Positions 45,406 to 54,238 of a DNA stretch of 64,000 nucleotides are shown in pieces. Source of the stretch: Thiohalophilus sp. (GTDB lineage Bacteria; Pseudomonadota; Gammaproteobacteria; UBA6429; Thiohalophilaceae); the NCBI RefSeq assembly GCF_034521165.1, contig NZ_JAXHMV010000016.1, forward strand, positions 186,001-250,000, written 5' to 3'. Below the pieces are notes generated by a model. The model ran no database searches. It was not told the DNA's origin and worked only from the letters and a program-made list of their open reading frames with translations. The first letter of the stretch is position 1, and each line of letters opens with the position of its first letter. Both the position numbers and the translations under genes were made by a program.

Positions 45406-46293
45406 ATGTCTGCAAAACATCCCATTATCGCGGTCACCGGCTCCTCCGGCGCCGGGACCACCACGGTAAAAGACGCCTTTGAGCACATCTTCTTCCGCGA
45501 GCAGATCAATCCGCTGGTGATCGAAGGGGATAGCTACCACCGCTATGACCGCGCCGCCATGAAAGAGGCGATTGCCAAGTTTGCCGAAGAAGGTAAGCAA
45601 CTGAGCCATTTCGGTCCGGAAGCCAACCACTTCGACCTGCTGGAAGAGACCTTCCAGACCTACGGCAAGACCGGCACCTGCAAGCGCCGCTATTACCTGC
45701 ACAGCGACGAGGAAGCGGCCGAGCACAACAGCCGCCTGAACACCGATCTCACCCCCGGCCAGTTCACGCCCTGGGAAGAAATCAAGGAAAAGACCGACCT
45801 GCTGTTCTATGAAGGGCTGCATGGCGGTGTTGCCGACGGCGATATCGACGTGTCCAAATACGTCGACCTGCTGGTCGGCGTGGTGCCGATCGTCAACCTG
45901 GAATGGATCCAGAAGATCTTCCGCGACAACGAACAGCGCGGTTACTCCGCCGAGGCGATCGTCGACACCATCCTGCGTCGCATGGAAGACTACGTGCACT
46001 ACATCACGCCGCAGTTCTCCCGCACCCATATCAACTTCCAGCGGGTGCCGACGGTGGATACCTCCAACCCGTTCATTGCCCGGGATATCCCGACGCCGGA
46101 CGAAAGCTTTATCGTGATCCGTTTCAGCGACCCGACCGGGATCGATTTCCCCTATCTGCTGAACATGATCCCCGATTCGTTCATGTCACGTCGCAACACC
46201 ATCGTGGTACCGGGCGGCAAGATGGGCTTCGCCATGGAGCTGATCCTCAACCCGCTGATCCACGACATGATCCAGCAAAAGAAAAAAGCCTGA
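45406..46293 (+). CDS. prk: Phosphoribulokinase
   Basis: A 295-residue enzyme that phosphorylates ribulose-5-phosphate to RuBP, the CO2 acceptor of the Calvin cycle. It has the P-loop VTGSSGAGTTTVKDAF, the substrate loop EGDSYHRYDRAAMKEAIAKF, YEGLHGG, and QFSRTHINFQRVPTVDTSNPF. It is the short bacterial class that lacks the redox cysteines of plant PRK. AAGGGAGA precedes the ATG. Heterotrophs such as E. coli also carry a PrkB of this class, so autotrophy needs RuBisCO genes, which are outside this window. A strong terminator follows. Confidence 0.93.
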   Translation: MSAKHPIIAVTGSSGAGTTTVKDAFEHIFFREQINPLVIEGDSYHRYDRAAMKEAIAKFAEEGKQLSHFGPEANHFDLLEETFQTYGKTGTCKRRYYLHSDEEAAEHNSRLNTDLTPGQFTPWEEIKEKTDLLFYEGLHGGVADGDIDVSKYVDLLVGVVPIVNLEWIQKIFRDNEQRGYSAEAIVDTILRRMEDYVHYITPQFSRTHINFQRVPTVDTSNPFIARDIPTPDESFIVIRFSDPTGIDFPYLLNMIPDSFMSRRNTIVVPGGKMGFAMELILNPLIHDMIQQKKKA

Positions 46294-46313
46294 GACGTCA
46301 CTCCCAGGCCAAT

Positions 46314-46341
46314 AAAAAACCGGGCTCTGCCCGGTTTTTTT
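46314..46341 (+). terminator. Rho-independent terminator of prk
   Basis: AACCGGGC-TCT-GCCCGGTT followed by seven T (46335-46341), ~25 bases after the prk stop. Confidence 0.93.
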
Positions 46342-46426
46342 ATGTCCGAACAAAACCAGCGTATCGATAACCGAGCCGGTTACATGCTAGCATGATCGGT
46401 CCTGACAACCGGCAGATAGAGCGACA

Positions 46427-47533
46427 ATGACACAATTCAAACTGGGACATGCCGCCGAGAACGAATGGCAAAAGGCCGCCGATCAGGTGATACAACAGAT
46501 CGGTGCCTGCGAGGAGTGCAACCTGGCCTTCCTCTATGTCACCGACGCCTTCAGTAACGAGCTGAGCAAGCTGCTGCGTTATCTCAAGGAACAGACCGGC
46601 ATTGCCCACTGGGTCGGCAGTATCGGCAATGGCATCTGCTGTACCAATACCGAATATTACGACCAGCCGGCGATCGTCGTGCTCGCCTGCCAGTTCCCGC
46701 AAGAACAGTTCCGGATCTTTGATATGGCCCAGGAAGAACAGCAGGCGCCGCCGCCGGCCAATCCCAACGACTTTTCCCTGCGCCCGGCCGTGGTCCACGG
46801 CGATCCCCGTAACGGGCATCTGCCCGAGACGATCCAGGAACTGCCCGAGCAGCTGGGCAACGGTTATCTGATCGGCGGACTCACCTCCTCGGAAAACCAT
46901 TATTTCCAGGTGGCCGACGATCTGACCGAAGGCTCGCTCTCCGGCGTCATCTTCGAGGATATCCCCATGGTCACGGGGCTGAGTCAGGGCTGCACCCCTA
47001 TCACCGGGCCAAGGAAGTTGACCGCCTGCGATCATCATATGGCGATCACTATCGATGACCGTCCGGCGCTGGAGGTCTTCAAGGAGGACATCGGCGAGGT
47101 CCTGGCGCGCGACATTGATCGCGCCGCCGGTTATATCTTTGCGGCCTTCCCGGTCCAGGGCAGTGACACCGGCGACTATCTGGTGCGCAACGTGATCGGC
47201 TTCGATCCGGACAATAACCTGCTGGCCATCGGCGAGCACATGAGTCCCGATACGCCGATCATGTTCTGCCGCCGCGACGGCAAATCCGCCATCGAAGACA
47301 TGCAACGCATGCTGGCCGATGTCAAAAAACGGCTCAAGGGCGCCGAACCCAAAGGCGGCCTCTACATCTCCTGCCTGGGCCGGGGCCGGCATCTGTTCGG
47401 CGAAAACAGTGAGGAAATGAAAATGATCAGCGAGGTCTTCGGCGACATCCCGCTGGTCGGCTTCTACGCCAACGGCGAAATCGCCGGCCAGCGCCTGTAC
47501 GGCTACACCGGCGTTTTAACTTTATTTTTATAA
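46427..47533 (+). CDS. FIST-domain sensory protein
   Basis: A 368-residue protein with an N-terminal FIST domain (ECNLAFLYVTDAFSNELSKL, WVGSIGNGICCTNTEYYD) and a C-terminal FIST_C domain (GDYLVRNVIGFDPDNNLLAIGE, then GLYISCLGRGRHLFGENSEE and DIPLVGFYANGEIAG). FIST domains are proposed ligand-binding sensors, perhaps for amino acids, usually fused to or encoded near kinases or cyclases. This one stands alone with no output domain. Two extra cysteines (ACEECN, GICC) are near the N-terminus. No partner gene is evident next to it. Confidence 0.88.
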   Translation: MTQFKLGHAAENEWQKAADQVIQQIGACEECNLAFLYVTDAFSNELSKLLRYLKEQTGIAHWVGSIGNGICCTNTEYYDQPAIVVLACQFPQEQFRIFDMAQEEQQAPPPANPNDFSLRPAVVHGDPRNGHLPETIQELPEQLGNGYLIGGLTSSENHYFQVADDLTEGSLSGVIFEDIPMVTGLSQGCTPITGPRKLTACDHHMAITIDDRPALEVFKEDIGEVLARDIDRAAGYIFAAFPVQGSDTGDYLVRNVIGFDPDNNLLAIGEHMSPDTPIMFCRRDGKSAIEDMQRMLADVKKRLKGAEPKGGLYISCLGRGRHLFGENSEEMKMISEVFGDIPLVGFYANGEIAGQRLYGYTGVLTLFL

Positions 47534-47540
47534 TTTTTTT

Positions 47541-47716
47541 CAACGCAGAGAACGCAAAGACGCAAAGGACGCAGAGTTTTAATATTTTTCAAAATAAACT
47601 GACAATGTGAGAAACAATCGGGTCGCTTGAGTTGATTGTTGCCGATTTATCTCCAGGGATAGTAATAATTATTTATTTTCCTTTGCGTTCTCTGCGGCTT
47701 TGCGCTCTTTGCGTTA
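47541..47716. mobile_element. MITE-like element, copy 2 (divergent)
   Basis: Left arm CAACGCAGAGAACGCAAAGA (47541-47576) and right arm ending TTTGCGCTCTTTGCGTTAA (47680-47716) are near reverse complements. The interior is AT-rich and does not share the 26-base core of copies 1 and 3, so this copy is older or internally replaced. It separates the FIST and aldo/keto reductase genes. Confidence 0.7.
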
Positions 47717-47749
47717 ATTTCTTTATCTCTCTAACAAACAGGTTTTAGC

Positions 47750-48793
47750 ATGGAATATCGCAAACTCGGGAACACCGATATCGACATCAGTGTCATCTGC
47801 CTGGGCACGATGACCTGGGGCGAGCAGAACACACCTGCCGAGGCGTTCGAGCAGATCGAGTATGCGCTGGCGCAGGGGGTCAACTTTATCGACACCGCCG
47901 AGCTGTATTCGATTCCGCCACAGGCGAAGACCTACGGGCGTACCGAGGAGATTATCGGCGAATGGCTGCAGAAACGCGGCCGGCGTAACGACATCGTGCT
48001 GGCCAGCAAGATCGCCGGGCCCGGCGAGAACTGGATTCCGCATATCCGCGGCGGCAAGACCCGTTATAATCGCGAGTATATCCGCCAGGCGGTGAATGCC
48101 AGTCTGCAGCGGCTGCAGACCGATTATCTCGATCTCTATCAGTTGCACTGGCCCGAGCGTCAGACCAACTTCTTTGGCCAGCTCGGCTACCAGCACCGCT
48201 TCGATGAAGATTTCACGCCATTGCTGGAAACCCTCGAGGCCCTGGAAGAGCAGCGCCAGGCGGGCAAGATTCGCCATGTGGGCGTCTCCAATGAGACCCC
48301 GTGGGGCGTCATGCGCTTTTTACAGCTGGCCGAAGCACACGATCTGCCCCGCATGCTCTCGGTGCAGAACCCTTACAGCCTGTTGAATCGCAGTTTCGAG
48401 GTGGGTCTGGCCGAGATCGCCTGTCGTGAGCAATGCGGCCTGCTGGCCTATTCACCGCTGGGTTTCGGCGTCCTCTCCGGCAAGTACCTGGGCGGCAAGA
48501 AACCGGCCGGCGCGCGCCTGACCCGTTATCCGGATTACACCCGCTACAGCAACCCGCAGGCGATCGCCGCCACCGAACAATACGTGGCACTGGCACACAA
48601 GCACAATCTGGACCCGGCACAAATGGCGCTTGCGTATATTAACAGCCGGCCGTTTCTGACCAGCAATATTGTCGGCGCCACTGACATGAACCAGCTGCAA
48701 AGCAATATTACCAGTATCGATCTGAATCTGTCCGATGAGGTACTCGCCGGTATCGAGGCTATTCACCAGAAATTCCCCAACCCCAGTCCCTGA
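47750..48793 (+). CDS. Aldo/keto reductase, Tas-like
   Basis: A 347-residue NADP(H)-dependent reductase with a TIM barrel, close in layout to E. coli Tas (346). It starts EYRKLGNTDIDISVICLGTM, then FIDTAELYSIPPQAKTYGRTEEIIGEW, which carries the catalytic Asp and Tyr. The Lys is in VLASKIAGPG and the His in DLYQLHWPERQTNF. The C-terminal cofactor site has SNIVGATDMNQLQSNI. Substrate unknown. Its stop codon overlaps a CCCTG-AAC-CAGGG hairpin that is followed by a heptanucleotide array. Confidence 0.93.
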   Translation: MEYRKLGNTDIDISVICLGTMTWGEQNTPAEAFEQIEYALAQGVNFIDTAELYSIPPQAKTYGRTEEIIGEWLQKRGRRNDIVLASKIAGPGENWIPHIRGGKTRYNREYIRQAVNASLQRLQTDYLDLYQLHWPERQTNFFGQLGYQHRFDEDFTPLLETLEALEEQRQAGKIRHVGVSNETPWGVMRFLQLAEAHDLPRMLSVQNPYSLLNRSFEVGLAEIACREQCGLLAYSPLGFGVLSGKYLGGKKPAGARLTRYPDYTRYSNPQAIAATEQYVALAHKHNLDPAQMALAYINSRPFLTSNIVGATDMNQLQSNITSIDLNLSDEVLAGIEAIHQKFPNPSP

Positions 48794-48841
48794 ACCAGGG
48801 GCCAAGTACTAAGTACTAAGTACTAAGTACTAAGTACTAAG
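48788..48841. repeat. Stop-codon hairpin and heptanucleotide array
   Basis: CCCTG-AAC-CAGGG (48788-48800) spans the TGA stop of the aldo/keto reductase. From 48807 five units of TACTAAG follow, with a partial unit before them. TACTAAG is the reverse complement of the CTTAGTA unit at 14884. The array ends ~25 bases before the HIT gene. Confidence 0.85.
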
Positions 48842-48866
48842 AGACTGGTTAATGAGGGAGAACTCT

Positions 48867-49208
48867 ATGACATGCCTGTTTTGTCAAATCGCCGACGGCA
48901 CGCAACCGGCCGATATCGTCTATAACGATGACGATGTCATCGGCTTTCGCGACATCAATCCCCAGGCCCCGCAGCATGTGTTATTCATCCCGCGGCGCCA
49001 TGTCGGTACGATTAATGATTTTGACAGCGCAGATGCCGCCCTGATCGGCAGGCTGACCCTCGCCGCGCAACACTATGCCGGCGAACAGGGGTTTGACGAG
49101 GAAGGTTACCGCGTGGTCATGAACTGCAACCGCATGGCCGGCCAGACCGTCTACCACGTCCACCTCCACCTGCTCGCCGGCCGCCCCCTCCACTGGCCGC
49201 CTGGTTAG
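48867..49208 (+). CDS. hinT: HIT-family hydrolase (HinT-like)
   Basis: A 113-residue histidine-triad protein, probably a purine-nucleoside phosphoramidase. CLFCQIADGTQPADIVYNDD gives the N-terminal Cys pair, then VIGFRDINPQAPQHVLFIPRRH, and the triad TVYHVHLHLLAGRPLHWPPG. The ATG at 48867 follows GAGGGAGA. Small, soluble, with no clear operon partner; the seven-base repeat array lies directly upstream and could affect its 5' leader. Confidence 0.94.
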   Translation: MTCLFCQIADGTQPADIVYNDDDVIGFRDINPQAPQHVLFIPRRHVGTINDFDSADAALIGRLTLAAQHYAGEQGFDEEGYRVVMNCNRMAGQTVYHVHLHLLAGRPLHWPPG

Positions 49209-49220
49209 ATACTCTCTGGA

Positions 49221-49424
49221 AATAACGCAAAGGACGCAAAGACGCAAAGTTCGCAGAGAAAGATAATTATGTATTTATCATTCTGACCGGGAGGATCGAC
49301 TCATTATTCATCGAGTTCGAATTAATCATAAAATGTTAATGGCTATATCGGCACTCGGATAGTCATGCCGTCGTTAAAATGAATATCTTTGCGTCCTCCG
49401 CGTCTTTGCGTCCTTTGCGTTTAT
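49221..49424. mobile_element. MITE-like element, copy 3
   Basis: Left arm AATAACGCAAAGGACGCAAA (49221-49260) and right arm CTTTGCGTCCTTTGCGTTTA (within 49386-49424) are inverted repeats. The interior carries GAATTAATCATAAAATGTTA at 49319, matching copy 1 (28061-28086, other strand) at 24 of 26 positions. It lies between the convergent hinT and cNMP-rhodanese genes. Confidence 0.82.
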
Positions 49425-49435
49425 CCCACATACCT

Positions 49436-50518
49436 CTAACCGCGTTGCAGGTCCTGGGGCATGACCTGGATGCCGCCGTTGAGGACGCTGGCCTTGAAGC
49501 CGTTCTGGACCAGTAAAAAGGCCGCCGCTGAACTGCGCTTGCCGGTGGTGCAGTAACAGATGTATTCGATCTCCCTGTCCAGCTCATCCAGGCGCATGCG
49601 CAGTTCGTGCAGGGGGATGTTGATGGCATGGGGCATGCGGCTATGGCGAAATTCGCGGGCGTGACGGACATCCAGCCAGCGCGCGCCGCGGGCGACACGC
49701 ACCCGTGATTCGTCCGGCGAGAGCCGGGCCAGCAAGGGCTCCTTGAGAAGTGCGTCAAAATCCTCCTTGGCCAGTCGCATCACTTGCCCGTCGGTTTCCA
49801 TGGTCACCGAGGCGTTGCGCTTGCCGCCGGAGAGCAGGGCTTCTTCGCCAAAGCTGCTGCCGGCATCCAGGCTGGCCAGGCGCACCGTGCGGGTCACCTG
49901 CGCCTCCCCTTCTGTAAGCACATAATAATAATCACCGGGCTCACCCTGTTCGACAATGCGATCCCCCGCCCTGACGTCCAGCGGCTGCATCTTCTCCAGC
50001 AGCTGTTTGATATTGGCCGGCGGCATCGACTCAAACGCCATGATATGGCGGACCTTGCGGATCCAGCTGCGTCCGCCTTCCGCCGCCGGGTTATCCTGTT
50101 CCGCCGGCGGCGTCACCGTCTGAGCGGACGGAGGTTCACGATCTTCGGATACCGCCATCTGATCCCACATCATCATATAATCGAGAATACTGTTCTCGAT
50201 ACGAATCACATGCCCGCGGGTCAGGGCTGTGGCCGTTGCCTGCCGCGGCTGTCCGTCGACCAGCGGGAAACGCGCCTCGTCATCCCGCGCGGTGATCACT
50301 TTGCTGATAGCGCCATCAGAAGAACTGAGCTGAATATCCCCGTCCAGCAGGTAGACTGTCTGGTTATCGATATCGCCCTCGCGAAACAGACTGACGCCGA
50401 TACCGGGCGAATCGAGTGTCAGCAGGCTCAACAACTCTTCCAGGCGCTCGGTGGAAAGTGAGGCGATCGGTTCGTATTTTTTGAGGATTTCGATTGTTAA
50501 AACCGGCTTGTCATTCAT
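49436..50518 (-). CDS. Cyclic-nucleotide-binding domain plus rhodanese protein
   Basis: A 360-residue protein. The N-terminal half (~20-125) is a degenerate cNMP-like beta domain (FREGDIDNQTVYLLDGDIQL). The second cNMP domain (~165-265) is clearer: DRIVEQGEPGDYYYVLTEGEAQV, then FGEEALLSGGKRNASVTM, where the phosphate-binding Arg position reads K-R-N. The C-terminal rhodanese domain (~280-360) has WLDVRHAREFRHSRMPHAINIP and the active loop ICYCTTGKRSSAAAF with Cys. It may link nucleotide sensing to sulfur or redox chemistry. ATG 50518 (MNDKPVL) is chosen. It is divergent from the HDOD gene. Confidence 0.88.
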   Translation of the reverse strand: MNDKPVLTIEILKKYEPIASLSTERLEELLSLLTLDSPGIGVSLFREGDIDNQTVYLLDGDIQLSSSDGAISKVITARDDEARFPLVDGQPRQATATALTRGHVIRIENSILDYMMMWDQMAVSEDREPPSAQTVTPPAEQDNPAAEGGRSWIRKVRHIMAFESMPPANIKQLLEKMQPLDVRAGDRIVEQGEPGDYYYVLTEGEAQVTRTVRLASLDAGSSFGEEALLSGGKRNASVTMETDGQVMRLAKEDFDALLKEPLLARLSPDESRVRVARGARWLDVRHAREFRHSRMPHAINIPLHELRMRLDELDREIEYICYCTTGKRSSAAAFLLVQNGFKASVLNGGIQVMPQDLQRG

Positions 50519-50748
50519 CCGCGGCACCAATTGTGATTATTATCTTTTTGCCAGACAACTGAGTTCGGGGCCGATACGCCCCCGGAATTGACAGCCTTGC
50601 CGTCCTGTTCCATAGTCAGTCGTGTTATCTTCCTGATTTCAGGCTGCAATCCGAACTGACATTCGAACCAGTATTGTTATAAAGTAACCTGTATCAGGTA
50701 TGTTAACTCCATCACATAATCATAAGCAAAAAAGGAGCACCGCGCACC

Positions 50749-51711
50749 ATGAGTGACGACAGGGACAGGGATAAGAAAAAGAACAGGGACAACGTCATTC
50801 CTTTTCGACCGCGCCAGACCCGGGAGCGCCTGGCAGAGCCGTACCTGCCGGAGGAACTGTATATCGCCGACAAGATTGAGCGGATTGATCAGTTGCCCGT
50901 GATTCCCGAACTGGCCCTGCGTATTCTGAAACTGCGTGATGATCCCGATGCCACTGTCGAGCAGCTGGTCGACATTATTATGCTCGATCCTTCCCTGGCC
51001 GCCCAGGTCATTCGTTATGCCAACTCCCCGCTGTTCGGACAGCGTGGCCATGTCAAAACGCTGGATGATGCGATCTTTCGGGTACTCGGCTTTGAAACCG
51101 TCATGTATCTGGCCATCGGCAATTCCATGGCCGGGGCTTTCCGCTTTCCCGAATCCGGCAAACTGGGATTGAATCATTTCTGGCGCAGCGCCACCTATAG
51201 TGCTGCCCTGATGCAAAATGTGGCTGAACAGATAAAGCGGGATAAAAAATTACAACCGGGGATCGCCTATCTGTGCGGTCTGACACATAACATCGGTTTT
51301 CTGGTGCTGGCGCAACTGTTCCCGGAGAATTATCACTGGCTGAACAACGCGCTAAATTCGCATTATGGCGAGCCGGTGATTGCCCTGGAAGAAGAGCTAC
51401 TGGGTATTACCCATGCACATCTGGGTGTTCGCCTGATGGAGGAATGGCAAATGCCCGGTGAGCTGCAGGCCGTTGCCGGCCATCACCATAATCTGAATTA
51501 CCAGGGAGAGTTTGCCGATTATGTCTGGCTGACCCAAATTACCGATCAGCTGCTCAAACGGCACGAGCTTTCCGATGCCGATAGTGATGAGCTGGCAACC
51601 ATGCTTTACCAGCAACTGGGACTATCGGAGAGCGATTTGAACAATGCACTGGATGATATTTTACAATCGGCCGATGTACTCGATACCATGGTCCGCAGCC
51701 TGATAAGCTGA
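50749..51711 (+). CDS. HDOD-domain signalling protein
   Basis: A 320-residue protein with a charged N-terminal tail (DDRDRDKKKNRDNVIPF) and an HDOD domain. LPVIPELALRILKLRDDPDATVEQLVDIIMLDPSLAAQVIRYANSP is the hallmark, and TLDDAIFRVLGFETVMYLAIG continues it. HDOD is a non-catalytic relative of HD phosphohydrolases used in c-di-GMP and stress signalling. No GGDEF or EAL domain is attached. AAGGAG stands 11 bases before the ATG. The gene is divergent from the cNMP-rhodanese gene across ~230 bases with no other gene. Confidence 0.9.
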   Translation: MSDDRDRDKKKNRDNVIPFRPRQTRERLAEPYLPEELYIADKIERIDQLPVIPELALRILKLRDDPDATVEQLVDIIMLDPSLAAQVIRYANSPLFGQRGHVKTLDDAIFRVLGFETVMYLAIGNSMAGAFRFPESGKLGLNHFWRSATYSAALMQNVAEQIKRDKKLQPGIAYLCGLTHNIGFLVLAQLFPENYHWLNNALNSHYGEPVIALEEELLGITHAHLGVRLMEEWQMPGELQAVAGHHHNLNYQGEFADYVWLTQITDQLLKRHELSDADSDELATMLYQQLGLSESDLNNALDDILQSADVLDTMVRSLIS

Positions 51712-51784
51712 GCTCCGGCACGGGCTCGCGGCAACCGATCCCACGGTAACCAGTCCCGTGCTAACCAATCCCGTGGTAACCAAT

Positions 51785-52369
51785 TCAGAAACGTAATCCG
51801 CCCAGTCGTCGACTCGTCTGATAGCGCTGCCAGACGACCCCACCGGCAAAGGCGGCAATTCCGATCAGTACCAACCCGATCACCCAGAAAATCACAGTAC
51901 TGCCGCTTTTCTTTGTTTGCGCCGCGCTGCGGGCCACGCGCAATTGCAGCTTGGAGCGTTCCGCCTTGAGCTCATCGAGCTGGCTGTTGAGCGTTTGGTT
52001 GGCTTCCTCCAGGGCATTGACCGCCTGGCGTAACTCTGTGAGCTCCTTCTCCATCGCGGCGCGCTGTTCCCTGACCTGTTCCAGCCGGATCATCGCCGGG
52101 GGTTCTTCGGTGGTATAAATATCCCTGATCCAGCCCGTCAGCCCCTTGTCGGTACGAATACGGATGTAACCATCACGCCGTGCCAGCACCTCCAGATGCA
52201 TACCGGTGGTCACCACGCCCACGGGGGTTACGCGACTGTCCGGCTCCGGACGCACGCCAACCCGCAGCATGTCGCTGATATACACCTTGCCATCGTCATC
52301 CTGGGCATGCACAGATCCGCCGAGCAGACCGCTCAGGGCAAACAGGAGAATGAGTACTCGGTAAGTCAT
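51785..52369 (-). CDS. SH3-domain membrane protein, TIGR04211/YgiM type
   Basis: A 194-residue envelope protein. It has a signal peptide (YRVLILLFALSGLLGGSVHA), a bacterial SH3 domain (YISDMLRVGVRPEPDSRVTPVGVVTTG ... GWIRDIYTTEEP), a coiled coil (QRAAMEKELTELRQAVNALEEANQTLNSQLDEL) and a C-terminal membrane helix (VIFWVIGLVLIGIAAFAGGVVW). This is the YgiM layout, thought to act at the cell wall. ATG 52369 is chosen because it gives the signal peptide. It has the same orientation as the Rieske gene. Confidence 0.9.
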   Translation of the reverse strand: MTYRVLILLFALSGLLGGSVHAQDDDGKVYISDMLRVGVRPEPDSRVTPVGVVTTGMHLEVLARRDGYIRIRTDKGLTGWIRDIYTTEEPPAMIRLEQVREQRAAMEKELTELRQAVNALEEANQTLNSQLDELKAERSKLQLRVARSAAQTKKSGSTVIFWVIGLVLIGIAAFAGGVVWQRYQTSRRLGGLRF

Positions 52370-52430
52370 AACAGGGGCAGTGTAATGAATTTCATGGATT
52401 AATGCAGTATCGGCAGGACCGCGGGAAGAT

Positions 52431-52805
52431 TTAGTGCTCGTTCGTGGCCGGCTGCAGCAGCCGGATCTGACGACAGTCCACATAGATCTGCTGCGCCTCC
52501 ACCCGCAGCGGCACAGCGGCCAGTGATTCTCCCTGGCAGGGGCCCCAAACACAATACCCGTCCTGCGGACGGAACAGCGCGCCGTGCAGTGCGCATTGTA
52601 TTAACTCCCCGTTATAGTCAAAAAACTGGTCCGGCAACCAGTTGAGTGGCACTCCGGTATGCGGGCAGCTGTTGATGTAGCCACGCAGGCGGCCCTGAAA
52701 TTTGATCACAAACAGGTTCTGCTCCTCTCCCTGACATGTGAGGCTCACTTCCAGACTCCCCGGATCGTCGATCTCCTCAATATGACAAACTCTGAACTCT
52801 CTCAT
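52431..52805 (-). CDS. Rieske 2Fe-2S domain protein
   Basis: A 124-residue ferredoxin-like Rieske protein. The cluster ligands are in SCPHTGVPLNWLP (C-x-H) and IQCALHGALFRPQDGYCVWGPC (C-x2-H); LAAVPLRVEAQQIYV closes the fold. It resembles the small NirD/NidA-like Rieske proteins, and its electron partner is not encoded nearby. The ATG at 52805 (MREFRVCH) is used. It is divergent from the HU-like gene. Confidence 0.92.
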   Translation of the reverse strand: MREFRVCHIEEIDDPGSLEVSLTCQGEEQNLFVIKFQGRLRGYINSCPHTGVPLNWLPDQFFDYNGELIQCALHGALFRPQDGYCVWGPCQGESLAAVPLRVEAQQIYVDCRQIRLLQPATNEH

Positions 52806-52974
52806 GCACAACTCCCTGGCCACAGATGCATCTGATCCCCTGAAAATCAGGGAAAAGCGCTTGCGTCAGAAATACAAAATGGTCAAAAATAGGCTTATAA
52901 CAGCTTTAAATCGCGTTAGAGTGTGCTATTTTAGCACCAGACAAACAATCCGTTCAGAACACTCAGGAGCAATC

Positions 52975-53361
52975 ATGGCAACGAAGAAAAAAGCCAAGAA
53001 AAAAGTCGCGAAGAAGAAAACCACTGCCAAAAAGGCCCCGGCAGTCAAAACCATCAAGGAACCAATGACCAAATCCGCGCTGTACGCCCTTATCGCCGAA
53101 CGCACCGAGCTGCAGAAAAAACAGGTCGCCGCGGTATTCGATGAACTGGCTACCATCATCAACGGTCATGTCAAGCGCAACGGCGCCGGTGTCTTCACCC
53201 TGCCTGGCCTGCTGAAAATCAAGGTTGTGCGCAAGCCTGCTACCAAGGCCCGCAAAGGCATCAACCCGTTCACCGGCGAACCCACCGTATTCAAGGCCAA
53301 GCCGGCCCGCAACGTGGTCAAGGCCCAGCCGCTCAAGGCTCTCAAGGATATGGCGGCCTGA
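52975..53361 (+). CDS. HU-family DNA-binding protein with lysine-rich N-terminal tail
   Basis: A 128-residue protein. Residues 2-30 are a Lys/Ala tail (TKKKAKKKVAKKKTTAKKAP) like eukaryotic histone H1 tails. Residues ~36-128 are an HU/IHF domain (KSALYALIAERTELQKKQVAAVFDELATIINGHV), with a DNA-binding arm that reads ARKGINPFTGEPTVFKAKPA, close to the HU arm with its INP motif. The ATG at 52975 follows CAGGAG. A small palindrome GTGCTATTTTAGCAC lies 38 bases before the ATG. It probably compacts or protects DNA. Confidence 0.9.
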   Translation: MATKKKAKKKVAKKKTTAKKAPAVKTIKEPMTKSALYALIAERTELQKKQVAAVFDELATIINGHVKRNGAGVFTLPGLLKIKVVRKPATKARKGINPFTGEPTVFKAKPARNVVKAQPLKALKDMAA

Positions 53362-53385
53362 AACCGTAAGATTCGAAAGGGACTC

Positions 53386-53412
53386 ACGGCCGGGCGTTTG
53401 CCCGGCCGTTTT
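53386..53412 (+). terminator. Rho-independent terminator after the HU-like gene
   Basis: ACGGCCGGGC-GTTT-GCCCGGCCGT followed by four T, 25 bases after the stop codon. Confidence 0.85.
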
Positions 53413-53553
53413 CGTTATATCCCCGAAAATACAAACCCTCGAACGCTTCAATTCCCGCATTCTCCATCCCGGATATCCCCGCCATCGGTTTGCAAAGTCG
53501 CGTCAGATTGACTATCTACTGAGCATGGCCCGAAATAATCGACGGTGAAACCC

Positions 53554-54150
53554 ATGCCCACAGACTATACATCTTTACCCCTGCGCAAATTGTCCAACCA
53601 TATCGGCTATCATCGGCCACACCAGATGCTCCCCGATCACCTGACGCTGGATATGCCTGCCATTTATGCCATGACCGATCTGCAACGGGTCGCGGCTATC
53701 ACGGTGGAGCCAGGTACGCGACTGGATGCCGCCAACCAGAAAATGATTGCCAATCAGGTTCGCTTGCTGTTGGTGTGCCGGGCGGATAACTCGGTGGCCG
53801 GGATCCTCACTGCCACCGATATACTGGGCGAAAAGCCGGTACAGTACATGCATGAAGTGGATTGCACCTATGCCGATATCATGGTGCGGGATATCATGAC
53901 ACCGCATGATGAGCTGGATGTGCTCGCCCTGAGCGACATTCAGATGGCCTGTGTCGGGGATGTTGTCGCAACCCTGCAGCAGGTAGCCCGCCAGCACGCC
54001 CTGGTCATCGATAACGATCGCTACGGCTTACAACGCGTACGCGGTATTTTTTCCGCCTCGCATATCAGCCGGCAACTGGGTATGCCCATTCCCGAAAGCG
54101 GCCGGGCTCACAGCTTTGCCGAGCTGGAACAGGCCCTGACAGCCGGCTAA
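53554..54150 (+). CDS. CBS-domain protein
   Basis: A 198-residue protein with one CBS pair: MTDLQRVAAITVEPGTRLDAANQKMIANQVRLLLV-DNSVAGILTATDILGE, then DIMVRDIMTPHDELDVLALSDIQ and YGLQRVRGIFSASHISRQLG. CBS pairs bind adenosyl ligands and report energy state. The start is uncertain between ATG 53554 and GTG 53545. No enzyme domain is attached. It stands alone between two terminators. Confidence 0.85.
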   Translation: MPTDYTSLPLRKLSNHIGYHRPHQMLPDHLTLDMPAIYAMTDLQRVAAITVEPGTRLDAANQKMIANQVRLLLVCRADNSVAGILTATDILGEKPVQYMHEVDCTYADIMVRDIMTPHDELDVLALSDIQMACVGDVVATLQQVARQHALVIDNDRYGLQRVRGIFSASHISRQLGMPIPESGRAHSFAELEQALTAG

Positions 54151-54238
54151 CCCGCCATTCCCGCTAACGGCTTCATGTTCGCGAAATCAGTTCGCTAATG
54201 CATAAATTCACGGCGCACTTGTTGAAACAAACGCCAGG

